DNA of 15,187 nucleotides from Brevundimonas sp. UBA2388 (GTDB lineage Bacteria > Pseudomonadota > Alphaproteobacteria > Caulobacterales > Caulobacteraceae). The stretch lies in contig DDSO01000118.1 of NCBI GenBank assembly GCA_002343425.1, forward strand, positions 3,780 to 18,966, read 5' to 3'. Numbering within the stretch: position 1 is the first letter of the stretch; the number at the start of each line of letters is the position of its first letter. A program made the translations under genes and the position numbers. The notes beneath the pieces are model-generated. The model saw only the letters and a program-made list of their open reading frames with translations, had not been told where the DNA came from and searched no databases. Below are positions 1 through 6,095 of this stretch, one piece after another.

Positions 1-789
1 CCCGCCGCTGCTCCGGCCGCAGGCGAGGATGACGACGACAGCGAAAGCGGCCGCCGTCGCCGACGGGGCCGCCGTGGCGGACGCCGGGTGCGGGAAGAAG
101 GCGGCGAGCGCGACGGCTTCAACTGGGTGCGCGGTCGCACGCCGTCGCTCGAAGACCCCTATGTCTGGTTCGACCCGATCAATCCGGACCGGAGCGAAGC
201 GCGCGCCGAGACCCCCGTGGCCTCTGCCGCATCCGGCGACGTCAGCGAAACCATCGGCGAGCGTCCCGAGGACGAAGGCGGCGGCGAGCGCACCGGACGT
301 TCGCGTCGTCGTCGGGGTCGGGGCCGTGGTCGGGATCGTGGCAGCGAGCAGGGCCTGACCCACGAGGTCAAGGTCGAGACCCGCGCCACCAATGAAGGCA
401 TGCCGCCGGACGGCTCACCCGACACGCCGATGGCGGTGGTCATCGACGACTCAGCCGACGCCGCCCCTGTGGCGGTCGCAGAGGAACCCAAGCGACGTCG
501 GGTTCGCCGCAAGGTCTCGGCCAGCGCCACGGCGGAGTCGGCCGTGGAACCCACGTCGGAGGTCGAACCCAACGAGATCGAGTCGGCCGCGGAACCGGCC
601 GTTCTGGACGTAACCCCTGCGGAGGCCGCAGCGGAACCCGAAGCAGCTCCGGCCCCCGAAATCGCCGTCGTGGTCGACCCCACGCCGGTCCCGCAACCCG
701 AAATCGACGTCGCCGCCCTCATCGCGGACGACCCGAACCAGATCGTGGCGCCGCCCGAGAAGCCCAAACGCGGATGGTGGCGCCGCTGA
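1..789 (+). CDS. rne: Ribonuclease E, C-terminal part (5' end outside window)
   Basis: The reading frame is open from base 1 and stops with TGA at 787-789, giving 262 residues of the natively disordered C-terminal scaffold of RNase E, the endonuclease that nucleates the RNA degradosome. No catalytic domain is visible because it lies upstream of the window. What is seen: arginine-rich blocks at about 49-90, 298-345 and 490-513, which are typical RNA-binding patches. They are separated by acidic Ala/Pro/Glu-rich linkers. An aromatic, less disordered-looking island lies at 118-177. The extreme C-terminus reads EKPKRGWWRR, which matches the short motif that docks PNPase in Caulobacter crescentus RNase E (established knowledge). 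That ending is the main reason for choosing RNase E over RNase G, which lacks such a tail. The next gene starts 60 bases downstream on the same strand. No obvious terminator was seen between them. Confidence 0.88.
   Translation, partial: PAAAPAAGEDDDDSESGRRRRRGRRGGRRVREEGGERDGFNWVRGRTPSLEDPYVWFDPINPDRSEARAETPVASAASGDVSETIGERPEDEGGGERTGRSRRRRGRGRGRDRGSEQGLTHEVKVETRATNEGMPPDGSPDTPMAVVIDDSADAAPVAVAEEPKRRRVRRKVSASATAESAVEPTSEVEPNEIESAAEPAVLDVTPAEAAAEPEAAPAPEIAVVVDPTPVPQPEIDVAALIADDPNQIVAPPEKPKRGWWRR
757..786 (+). other. PNPase-docking motif at the RNase E C-terminus
   Basis: The last ten codons before the stop encode EKPKRGWWRR, with the two tryptophans at 775-780. In Caulobacter crescentus the RNase E C-terminal GWW peptide binds PNPase to assemble the degradosome. 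The near identity here is seen directly; the binding function is inferred from that homology. Confidence 0.8.
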
Positions 790-837
790 ATGGCCGTGAT
801 TAGATAGTGAGGATTGTCGCGGGGGTGTTCCGGGTAT

Positions 838-843
838 GAGGAG
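838..843 (+). promoter_or_regulatory. Shine-Dalgarno site that sets a TTG start
   Basis: GAGGAG lies six bases upstream of the TTG at 850-852. This spacing favours TTG 850 over the upstream in-frame TTG at 814, which has no comparable site. The TTG 850 start also places a clean signal peptide at the N-terminus. Confidence 0.7.
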
Positions 844-849
844 TTCGGC

Positions 850-2259
850 TTGAACTGGTTTTCCCGCACCGCCTTCCGTGCATCAGGCGTTGTCGCCGCC
901 GTCGGCCTTGTGCTGGCGGCGGCCTCGCCAGCCTCGGCCCAGAGCGCGATTCGGGACACCGAGATCGAGGGCATCATTCAGGAGTGGGCCGACCCGGTCC
1001 TCGTCGCCATGGGACTGGAGCCGACCGAGGTCGAGATCCTGCTCATCAATGACAACGATCTGAACGCCTTCGCTACGCGTGGGCGGATCATGGGCATAAA
1101 CACCGGCCTGATCCTGAAGACCCGAACCGCCAACGAACTGCTGGGCGTGCTGGCCCACGAGGCCGGGCATATCAAGAACCGCCACACCCTGCGCGACGGG
1201 GCGCAAAACGCCGGTATGCAGCCGATGCTCATGACCATGGCTCTCGGCGCCCTCGCCATCGCGGCGGGTTCGCCTCAGGCCGGCGCGGTCCTGCTCGGCA
1301 ACAGCCAGTATTTCGGTACGCTGAGCGCCCTGCGCTACATGACCCACCAGGAGGGCGAGGCCGACAACACCGGCGCGCGCGCCCTGGAGAACGCCGGCGA
1401 GTCCGGCCGGGGACTGGTCAGCTTCTTCGAGAATTTCCGCTCACAGGAAGTCTTCTCCGACGCCCGGCGGTTCCCCTATTTCCGCAGCCATCCCTTGTCG
1501 TCCGACCGGATCGAGAACCTGCGCCGTTTCGTGTCGGAACAGTCCAACTACGATCGCAGGGACAGTCCCGAGCGGGTTGCCCAGCACGCCCTGATCCTGG
1601 CCAAGATTCACGCCTTCATGGATGAACCGAGCCAGACGCTGCGGGACTATCCGGAAAGCGATGTCTCCCTTCCCGGGCGCTATGCCCGCGCCATCGCCTG
1701 GTACCGCGACGGCCAGACGGACAAGGCCGTCGCCGCCGTCGACGCCCTCCTGACCGAGCAGCCCGAGAACCCGTATTTCTGGGAGCTCAAGGGCCAGATC
1801 CTGTTCGAGGAAGGCCGGCCCGCGGAGGCGATCGGCGCCCACCAACGTTCCGTCGACCTGCTGCCCGACGCCCCGCTTCTGCGCATCAACCTCGCCCATG
1901 CCCTTATCGAGACCCATGACCGCGCCCTGCTAGATGCGGCGATCGCCGAGCTGAAGCGCGCTACCGCGCTCGAAAATGACAACACCATGGCCTGGCGGTT
2001 GATGAGCCAGGCCTATGGCGCCCAGGGCAAGGAGGGCGAGGCGCGGCTGGCCTCGGCCGAGATGTATTTCGCCGGCGGCGCCGAGGTACAGGCCACCCAG
2101 TTCGCCCTGCGCGCCCGCGATATGCTGGAGCCCGGCACGGCTGAATGGACCCGCGCCATGGACATCGTCTTCGCCTCGGGCGCGACCCAACAGGACATTG
2201 ATGACGTCGACCGCCGCAACAGCCGCCGTGACCGCGGCGGCGTCATTCCCGCCGGCTAG
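850..2259 (+). CDS. Secreted M48-family zinc metalloprotease with TPR-like repeats (BepA/YfgC-like)
   Basis: A 469-residue periplasmic protease. An N-terminal signal peptide (Arg-containing start, hydrophobic core about residues 12-26, ASA-Q cleavage site near 30) is followed by an M48 peptidase domain. The zinc site is seen as HEAGH at 103-107, with a probable third ligand Glu170 in an EGEADN context. The C-terminal half (about 250-440) is helical and carries TPR-like units such as the PENPYFWELKGQILFEEGR segment. This domain order matches BepA/YfgC, which in E. coli handles outer membrane protein assembly and degrades stalled LptD. The same function here is inference. The start was taken as TTG 850 because of the GAGGAG site and signal peptide; an in-frame extension to TTG 814 adds 12 residues and disrupts the signal peptide layout. 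The thiol oxidoreductase gene begins 21 bases after the stop, so the two are probably co-transcribed. Confidence 0.85.
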   Translation: MNWFSRTAFRASGVVAAVGLVLAAASPASAQSAIRDTEIEGIIQEWADPVLVAMGLEPTEVEILLINDNDLNAFATRGRIMGINTGLILKTRTANELLGVLAHEAGHIKNRHTLRDGAQNAGMQPMLMTMALGALAIAAGSPQAGAVLLGNSQYFGTLSALRYMTHQEGEADNTGARALENAGESGRGLVSFFENFRSQEVFSDARRFPYFRSHPLSSDRIENLRRFVSEQSNYDRRDSPERVAQHALILAKIHAFMDEPSQTLRDYPESDVSLPGRYARAIAWYRDGQTDKAVAAVDALLTEQPENPYFWELKGQILFEEGRPAEAIGAHQRSVDLLPDAPLLRINLAHALIETHDRALLDAAIAELKRATALENDNTMAWRLMSQAYGAQGKEGEARLASAEMYFAGGAEVQATQFALRARDMLEPGTAEWTRAMDIVFASGATQQDIDDVDRRNSRRDRGGVIPAG

Positions 2260-2280
2260 GCCTTCGTACCGAGAGACCGC

Positions 2281-3051
2281 ATGACCGACACGCCCGAGAC
2301 ACCCCGCGGCGGCTTTCTGACAGGGCCGCGCGCCAGCATGGCCGCCCTGGCCGTATCGATCATCGCCCTTGTCCTCGCCGTCGCCCCCTATGCGACCGGC
2401 GGCGACTTCGATGGCCGGGTCCGCTCCTATCTGCTGGAGAACCCGGAAATCCTGCAGGAGGTCAGCGTCGCCCTCCAGGCCAAGGAAGAACGCGCGCTCA
2501 CCGAGGCCATCAACCAGCGCGCTGCGGCCATTCCGTCCCTGCTCGCCGCCGATCCCCGCGATCCGGCCTTCGGCCCCGCCGACGCCCGGGTGACGGTGGT
2601 CGAGTTCTTCGATTTCCGTTGCCCTGGCTGCAAATCGACGGCCCCCGAAGTGCTGCGCCTGATGCAGGCGCACCCTGACGTCCGGTTCGTGTTCAAGGAC
2701 TGGCCGATCCTTGACCGCGGAGCGGAGGATACGTCCCACTACGCGGCTCGCGCGGCCCAGGCGGCCCACCGTCAGGGCAAATACCTTCCGGTATTCCGCG
2801 CCCTGATGGCCGAACCGGCCCTGACCAAGGCCGCCGTCGATCGCATTCTCGCCGCCAACGGCGTGGTCATGCCGACCGCCCGGACGGCGATGGCGGGTCC
2901 CGAGATCGCCCGGCATCTGGCCGACATCCAGTTGTCGGCAACCAGCCTCGGCCTTCGTGGGACACCGACCTTCTTCATCAACGGTCGGGCGATGGCCAGC
3001 ATCCAGCCTGCCGATATCGACCGCGCCATCCGGGCCGCCAAGGCTGGCTGA
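2281..3051 (+). CDS. DsbA/Com1-family thiol:disulfide oxidoreductase, membrane-anchored
   Basis: A 256-residue thioredoxin-fold protein. An uncleaved-looking hydrophobic segment at about 18-37 should anchor it in the inner membrane with the catalytic domain in the periplasm. Residues about 45-70 (RSYLLENPEILQEV) resemble the N-terminal helix of ScsC/Com1-type proteins, which in some members drives oligomerisation. The redox motif is CPGC at 114-117 in FFDFRCPGCKS, and the cis-proline loop is RGTPTFF with Pro229. Such enzymes form or reshuffle disulfides in exported proteins. The sequence alone cannot tell an oxidase from an isomerase. The start ATG has a GAGAG sequence about 6 bases upstream. 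It follows the M48 protease by 21 bases, which suggests a shared envelope-folding role. It converges with the chorismate mutase gene on the other strand, with 18 bases between the two stops. Confidence 0.87.
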   Translation: MTDTPETPRGGFLTGPRASMAALAVSIIALVLAVAPYATGGDFDGRVRSYLLENPEILQEVSVALQAKEERALTEAINQRAAAIPSLLAADPRDPAFGPADARVTVVEFFDFRCPGCKSTAPEVLRLMQAHPDVRFVFKDWPILDRGAEDTSHYAARAAQAAHRQGKYLPVFRALMAEPALTKAAVDRILAANGVVMPTARTAMAGPEIARHLADIQLSATSLGLRGTPTFFINGRAMASIQPADIDRAIRAAKAG

Positions 3052-3069
3052 CCCTGAGGCGCAACCCGA

Positions 3070-3840
3070 TCAGCCGATCGCGCCGACGCAGCCCTCGTCT
3101 CCACCGACCGAAAGTTTCGCGTCGGTCAGCGACAGCGTCCATCCGTGGTGTGTCGCCAGACCGCGCCGGCGGATGCCGCCGCCGTCGCCGGCGTCGCCGC
3201 CCGCATCGACAATGACCCGCCGTCCGGTCGGCAGGGCCGCCGGATCGATCCGGCCGACGGCCAGCGCCGTGGGCGTCTCACCACCGAACCCGTCGAAGAC
3301 GCTCAGCATCGACCATTCGCGACGCAGTCCCGTCCACCAGGCGTCATCGGCATTGACCGCCAGGACGGCGACCCCGTGGCCCTCGGCGGCCCATGCGAGG
3401 GCCGCCTGCGGGTCGCGGACCGCGCGCATATCGGCCGCTGCGCCGAAGCGCAGGCGCGCGCCGTCGAACGCCCGGGTCGGCTCCACCGGCGACCAGACCT
3501 GGACCTTGATCCGGCCCTGACGGGCCAGGCCCCAGCCAACGATCTGCCGCCAAAGGCTCTCGACCGCCTCCTGGTTGTCAGGTCGGGCACGCTCGAGCAT
3601 CCGCGCCAGCACGGCCTGTTCGCGGTCAGGCCGCAGCTTCACATGGGGCCCGGCGGGGGCATCCTTGGCCTGGCCGACGCGGGCGGCGATGGCCAGACGG
3701 CGTTCGAACAGGGCCAGCAGATCGTCATCGATCTGGTCGATCTCGTGGCGCAGGGCAGCGAGCGCCATATGCTCGGGCGAGATCTCCGAGACGGCGGGCC
3801 AGACTTGCTGGAGGGCGGGCTTGGTGCATGAATTGGACAC
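3070..3840 (-). CDS. Chorismate mutase (AroQ-type) with unassigned C-terminal domain
   Basis: A 256-residue protein. Residues about 26-108 form an all-helical AroQ-class chorismate mutase domain, which converts chorismate to prephenate. Visible family residues include Arg31 (ALRHEIDQID), Arg48, Lys59 (VGQAK) and Arg73-Glu74 (RPDREQAVL). Residues about 109-256 do not match any domain I can name. They contain no obvious prephenate dehydratase motif (no TRF, no SHP-ALxQC) and no ACT motif. The start given is GTG 3840, the first acceptable start after an in-frame TGA at 3946-3948. Its ribosome site is poor (only GAAAG about nine bases upstream). Met25, at about 3768, is an alternative that keeps the whole mutase domain. 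The gene lies downstream of DAHP synthase and prephenate dehydratase on the same strand, behind a structured region with a Phe/Tyr-rich leader ORF. It converges with the thiol oxidoreductase gene. Confidence 0.78.
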   Translation of the reverse strand: MSNSCTKPALQQVWPAVSEISPEHMALAALRHEIDQIDDDLLALFERRLAIAARVGQAKDAPAGPHVKLRPDREQAVLARMLERARPDNQEAVESLWRQIVGWGLARQGRIKVQVWSPVEPTRAFDGARLRFGAAADMRAVRDPQAALAWAAEGHGVAVLAVNADDAWWTGLRREWSMLSVFDGFGGETPTALAVGRIDPAALPTGRRVIVDAGGDAGDGGGIRRRGLATHHGWTLSLTDAKLSVGGDEGCVGAIG

Positions 3841-3889
3841 TGGAAACGGCTTTCGATTTCGATGAGCGGCAATGAGGATTTGCGAGCCG

Positions 3890-3908
3890 CCGCCCCGTCC
3901 CGGGGCGG
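3890..3908 (-). promoter_or_regulatory. Leader hairpin B (possible attenuator) before chorismate mutase
   Basis: On the minus strand CCGCCCCG (3908-3901) pairs perfectly with CGGGGCGG (3897-3890) around a GGA loop. The stem can lengthen by GCCG/CGGC over a 4-base bulge if hairpin A is open. It ends about 50 bases before the mutase start. No T-run follows (next bases CGGCTCGCAAATCC), so a standard intrinsic terminator is not supported. Confidence 0.55.
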
Positions 3909-3910
3909 TC

Positions 3911-3954
3911 GCCGGCGAGGCCGTCAGGACGATGTCCCCGAGGCCTCAGCCGGC
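3911..3954 (-). promoter_or_regulatory. Leader hairpin A containing the leader stop codon
   Basis: On the minus strand GCCGGC (3954-3949) and GAGGCC (3947-3942), split by a single bulged T, pair with GGCCTC (3922-3917) and GCCGGC (3916-3911). This gives a 12-bp stem. Within the 19-base loop GGAC and GTCC can pair again around ATC. The TGA stop of the leader ORF (3948-3946) lies inside the left arm, so a ribosome finishing the leader would cover that arm. Hairpin B starts two bases further on. Confidence 0.6.
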
Positions 3955-4038
3955 GTATCGAAAGCCGTAGAAATACAGGTCCGCGGCCGCGAAAACGCGG
4001 GCGAATGCAGTCGCAGCGATGGCTTGCGAACGGACCAT
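3946..4038 (-). CDS. Candidate Phe/Tyr-rich leader peptide upstream of chorismate mutase
   Basis: A 30-codon ORF from ATG 4038-4036 to TGA 3948-3946. It holds four Phe (codons 12, 16, 23, 26) and three Tyr (22, 24, 28). Five of these fall in the seven-residue run YFYGFRY near the end of the peptide (last ten residues LYFYGFRYAG). The stop lies in the first arm of hairpin A. This is the layout of amino-acid leader peptides that sense charged tRNA, and Phe and Tyr are the end products of the pathway that the downstream mutase feeds. A strong Shine-Dalgarno is lacking; the start is preceded by GGGCGT within a small stem (CGCCC-TCT-GGGCG, 4053-4041). A further small stem, CCGCG-TTTT-CGCGG, lies inside the ORF near 3999-3986. 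The reading frame is the same as that of the dehydratase upstream and the mutase downstream. The alternative is that this is a chance ORF in a spacer. Confidence 0.55.
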   Translation of the reverse strand: MVRSQAIAATAFARVFAAADLYFYGFRYAG

Positions 4039-4068
4039 ACGCCCAGAGGGCGCACGGATTGTGCGACG

Positions 4069-4665
4069 TCAACCTGCCCTGGCGCTCAACAGGACAAAAC
4101 GCGTGCGATTGTCTTCTGAATCCTGGATGTCGTTGCGCAAAATCGACAATCCATAGACCTCGGCGGCCCGGACCGGTGCTACCGCGGCGCGGCTGAGGTC
4201 GCCCGCTTCCGCCACCGCCCGCGCGGCGCCGGCGGTGTCAAAGGCCTCGACAGGCGTGATGCCCAGGGCGGCCAGCGAGGCCGGACACTGGCGCAGGGCG
4301 ACCGGATGGCTCTCGGCGGTCTTCACCGTCCGCAGGCTGGCTCCAGCCGGCGCCATCAGGGCCAGACGAATGGGTCGCCAGACCTCGGACACCACTCTCA
4401 GTTTCGCCGCCTCGACCAGTGTGGCCGCCGGCTCTACCCGGCCGATAGTCGTGTTCTCGACCGGGATCAGGGCGCAACCGACGTCCCCGGATTTGAGGGC
4501 AGCGATGGCGGCCTCAAACGTGTCGTAGGCGACAGCCTCGTCCCACGGCCGCAGGTCCAGACAGGCTTCGTGGCTGAAGGCCCCCGGCGCGCCCTGATAG
4601 GCGCAGCGCCCGCCACCCGCCTCGAGTTCAGCGGCGTCGCCCGCGGGTCTGCCGACGCCTTCCAT
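4069..4665 (-). CDS. pheA: Prephenate dehydratase, catalytic domain only (no ACT domain)
   Basis: A 198-residue enzyme that converts prephenate to phenylpyruvate in phenylalanine synthesis. The catalytic core is complete: CAYQGAPGAFSHEA (21-34), PVENTTIGRV (68-77), ESHPVALRQC (118-127) and the hallmark DNRTRFVLL (185-193) containing the TRF motif. The protein stops five residues later, where most prephenate dehydratases continue into an ACT domain of about 80 residues with a Phe-binding ESRP motif. No ACT remnant appears in the other minus-strand frames after the stop. It should therefore be insensitive to the usual Phe feedback (inference). The ATG lies one base after the DAHP synthase stop, so translation is probably coupled; GGAAG occurs about nine bases upstream. 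The N-terminus is some 20 residues longer than in typical members, so a later start is possible. Confidence 0.85.
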   Translation of the reverse strand: MEGVGRPAGDAAELEAGGGRCAYQGAPGAFSHEACLDLRPWDEAVAYDTFEAAIAALKSGDVGCALIPVENTTIGRVEPAATLVEAAKLRVVSEVWRPIRLALMAPAGASLRTVKTAESHPVALRQCPASLAALGITPVEAFDTAGAARAVAEAGDLSRAAVAPVRAAEVYGLSILRNDIQDSEDNRTRFVLLSARAG

Positions 4666-4666
4666 C

Positions 4667-6040
4667 TCAGGCCGCTTCCGACTGCGCGCGCCGTCCGGCC
4701 TTCAGCCGCTCGGCCACGAGGAAGGCCAGCTCCAGCGCCTGGTCGGCGTTCAGGCGGGGGTCGCAATGGGTATGATAGCGGCTGGACAGGTCGTCCTCTG
4801 TCAGGGCCTGGGCCCCGCCGAGACATTCGGTGACGTTCTGGCCGGTCATCTCCAGATGCACGCCGCCCGGGTGGACGCCCTCTGCCTCGGCGACGTCGAT
4901 GAAGCCCCGGACCTCGCCGAGGATGCGCTCGAACGGCCGGGTCTTGTAGCCGTTGCCCGCCTTCAGCGTATTGCCGTGCATCGGGTCGATCGACCAGACC
5001 ACGCGCTTGCCGTTCTCCTTCACCGCCTTCATCAGGCGCGGCAGGCGGTCATGCACCTTGTCCGATCCGAAGCGGCCGATCAGCGTCAGCCGACCCGGCG
5101 TATTGTCGGGGTTCAGCACATCGATCAGGGCCAGCAGGACGTCAGGCTCCATGGTCGGCCCGCACTTCAGACCGATCGGATTCCGGATGCCCCGCGCGAA
5201 TTCGATATGGGCGCCGTCCAGCTGGCGGGTGCGCTCGCCGATCCAGACCATGTGGGCCGAGGTGTCGAACCATTCGCCCGTAGCGCCGTCCAGGCGGGTC
5301 AGGGCGCTCTCGAGGTTCAGCAGCAGGGCCTCGTGGCTGGTGAAGACCTCGACCCGGCTCAGGTCGGGATGGCTCTCGGGCGTGACGCCGACGGCCTCCA
5401 TGAAGGCGAGGGCCTCGGTGATCTTGTCGGCCAGTTCGCGGTATTTGTGGCCATAGGCGCTGTCGGCCGCGAAGCCCATCGTCCAGCGGTGGATGTTGTA
5501 CAGGTCGGCATAGCCGCCGCCGGCGAAGGCGCGCAGGAGGTTCAGGGTCGAGGCCGACTGGTTGTAGGCGCGCAGCAGTCGCTGCGGATCCGGCAAGCGC
5601 TCTTCCGGCGTGAAGGCCATGCCGTTGATGATGTCGCCGCGATAGCTGGGCAGCTCGACCCCGTCGATCTGCTCGACCGAGGATGAGCGCGGCTTGGCGA
5701 ACTGGCCCGCGATGCGGCCAACCTTCACCACCGGCTTGCGGCCCGCGAAGGTCAGGACCACCGCCATCTGCAGGATCAGGCGGAAGGTGTCGCGGATATT
5801 GTCGGTCGAGAATTCCTTGAAGCTCTCAGCGCAGTCGCCGCCCTGAAGCAGAAAGGCGTTCCCAGCCTCAACCTCGGCCAGTTTGGCCGTCAGACGCCGG
5901 GCCTCGCCGGCGAAGACCAGCGGTGGAAGGGCCCGAAGATCATCCTCGACACGCGCGAGAGCGGCCATGTCGGGATAGTCCGTCGGCATCTGCACAACGG
6001 GCTTTTGTCTCCAGCTATCGGGGGTCCAGCGCATACTCAT
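4667..6040 (-). CDS. aroG: Class II (plant-type) 3-deoxy-7-phosphoheptulonate synthase
   Basis: A 457-residue DAHP synthase, the first enzyme of the shikimate pathway; it condenses phosphoenolpyruvate and erythrose 4-phosphate. Class II signatures run through the whole length: [12 protein letters not shown] near the N-terminus, [79 protein letters not shown] and [19 protein letters not shown] at the C-terminus. These include the metal- and substrate-binding Cys, His, Glu and Asp positions of the family. Length matches the usual 450-470. Two ATGs (6040 and 6034) are both possible starts; neither has a strong ribosome site. The stop is separated from the prephenate dehydratase ATG by one base, and glutathione reductase ends 55 bases upstream. 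The gene thus heads a small aromatic amino acid operon. The regulatory insertions of some class II enzymes were not assessed. Confidence 0.95.
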   Translation of the reverse strand: MSMRWTPDSWRQKPVVQMPTDYPDMAALARVEDDLRALPPLVFAGEARRLTAKLAEVEAGNAFLLQGGDCAESFKEFSTDNIRDTFRLILQMAVVLTFAGRKPVVKVGRIAGQFAKPRSSSVEQIDGVELPSYRGDIINGMAFTPEERLPDPQRLLRAYNQSASTLNLLRAFAGGGYADLYNIHRWTMGFAADSAYGHKYRELADKITEALAFMEAVGVTPESHPDLSRVEVFTSHEALLLNLESALTRLDGATGEWFDTSAHMVWIGERTRQLDGAHIEFARGIRNPIGLKCGPTMEPDVLLALIDVLNPDNTPGRLTLIGRFGSDKVHDRLPRLMKAVKENGKRVVWSIDPMHGNTLKAGNGYKTRPFERILGEVRGFIDVAEAEGVHPGGVHLEMTGQNVTECLGGAQALTEDDLSSRYHTHCDPRLNADQALELAFLVAERLKAGRRAQSEAA

Positions 6041-6095
6041 GCCGCCAAGATAGGCGGATGGCCGTTCGGGGACAATGAACCCGGTGTCGCGTTTG

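Noticed and set aside
159..977. Long minus-strand ORF opposite RNase E and the M48 gene
   Set aside because: Ser/Ala/Arg-rich antisense shadow with no domain, spanning two real genes.
4051..4065. Small stem CGCAC-AATCC-GTGCG just after the dehydratase stop
   Set aside because: Five base pairs without a T-run; too weak alone to call a terminator, though it may add to leader structure.
4044..4072. TTGACG on the minus strand as a promoter for the leader ORF
   Set aside because: The -35-like hexamer overlaps the dehydratase stop, but no acceptable -10 lies at the right distance (only CCTCTG), so I do not call a promoter.
3862..4119. Plus-strand ORF of 85 codons across the dehydratase-mutase gap
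   Set aside because: It has no ribosome site, Arg/Gly-rich composition typical of antisense reading in GC-rich DNA, and it runs into the dehydratase gene. The minus-strand leader and hairpins explain the region better.
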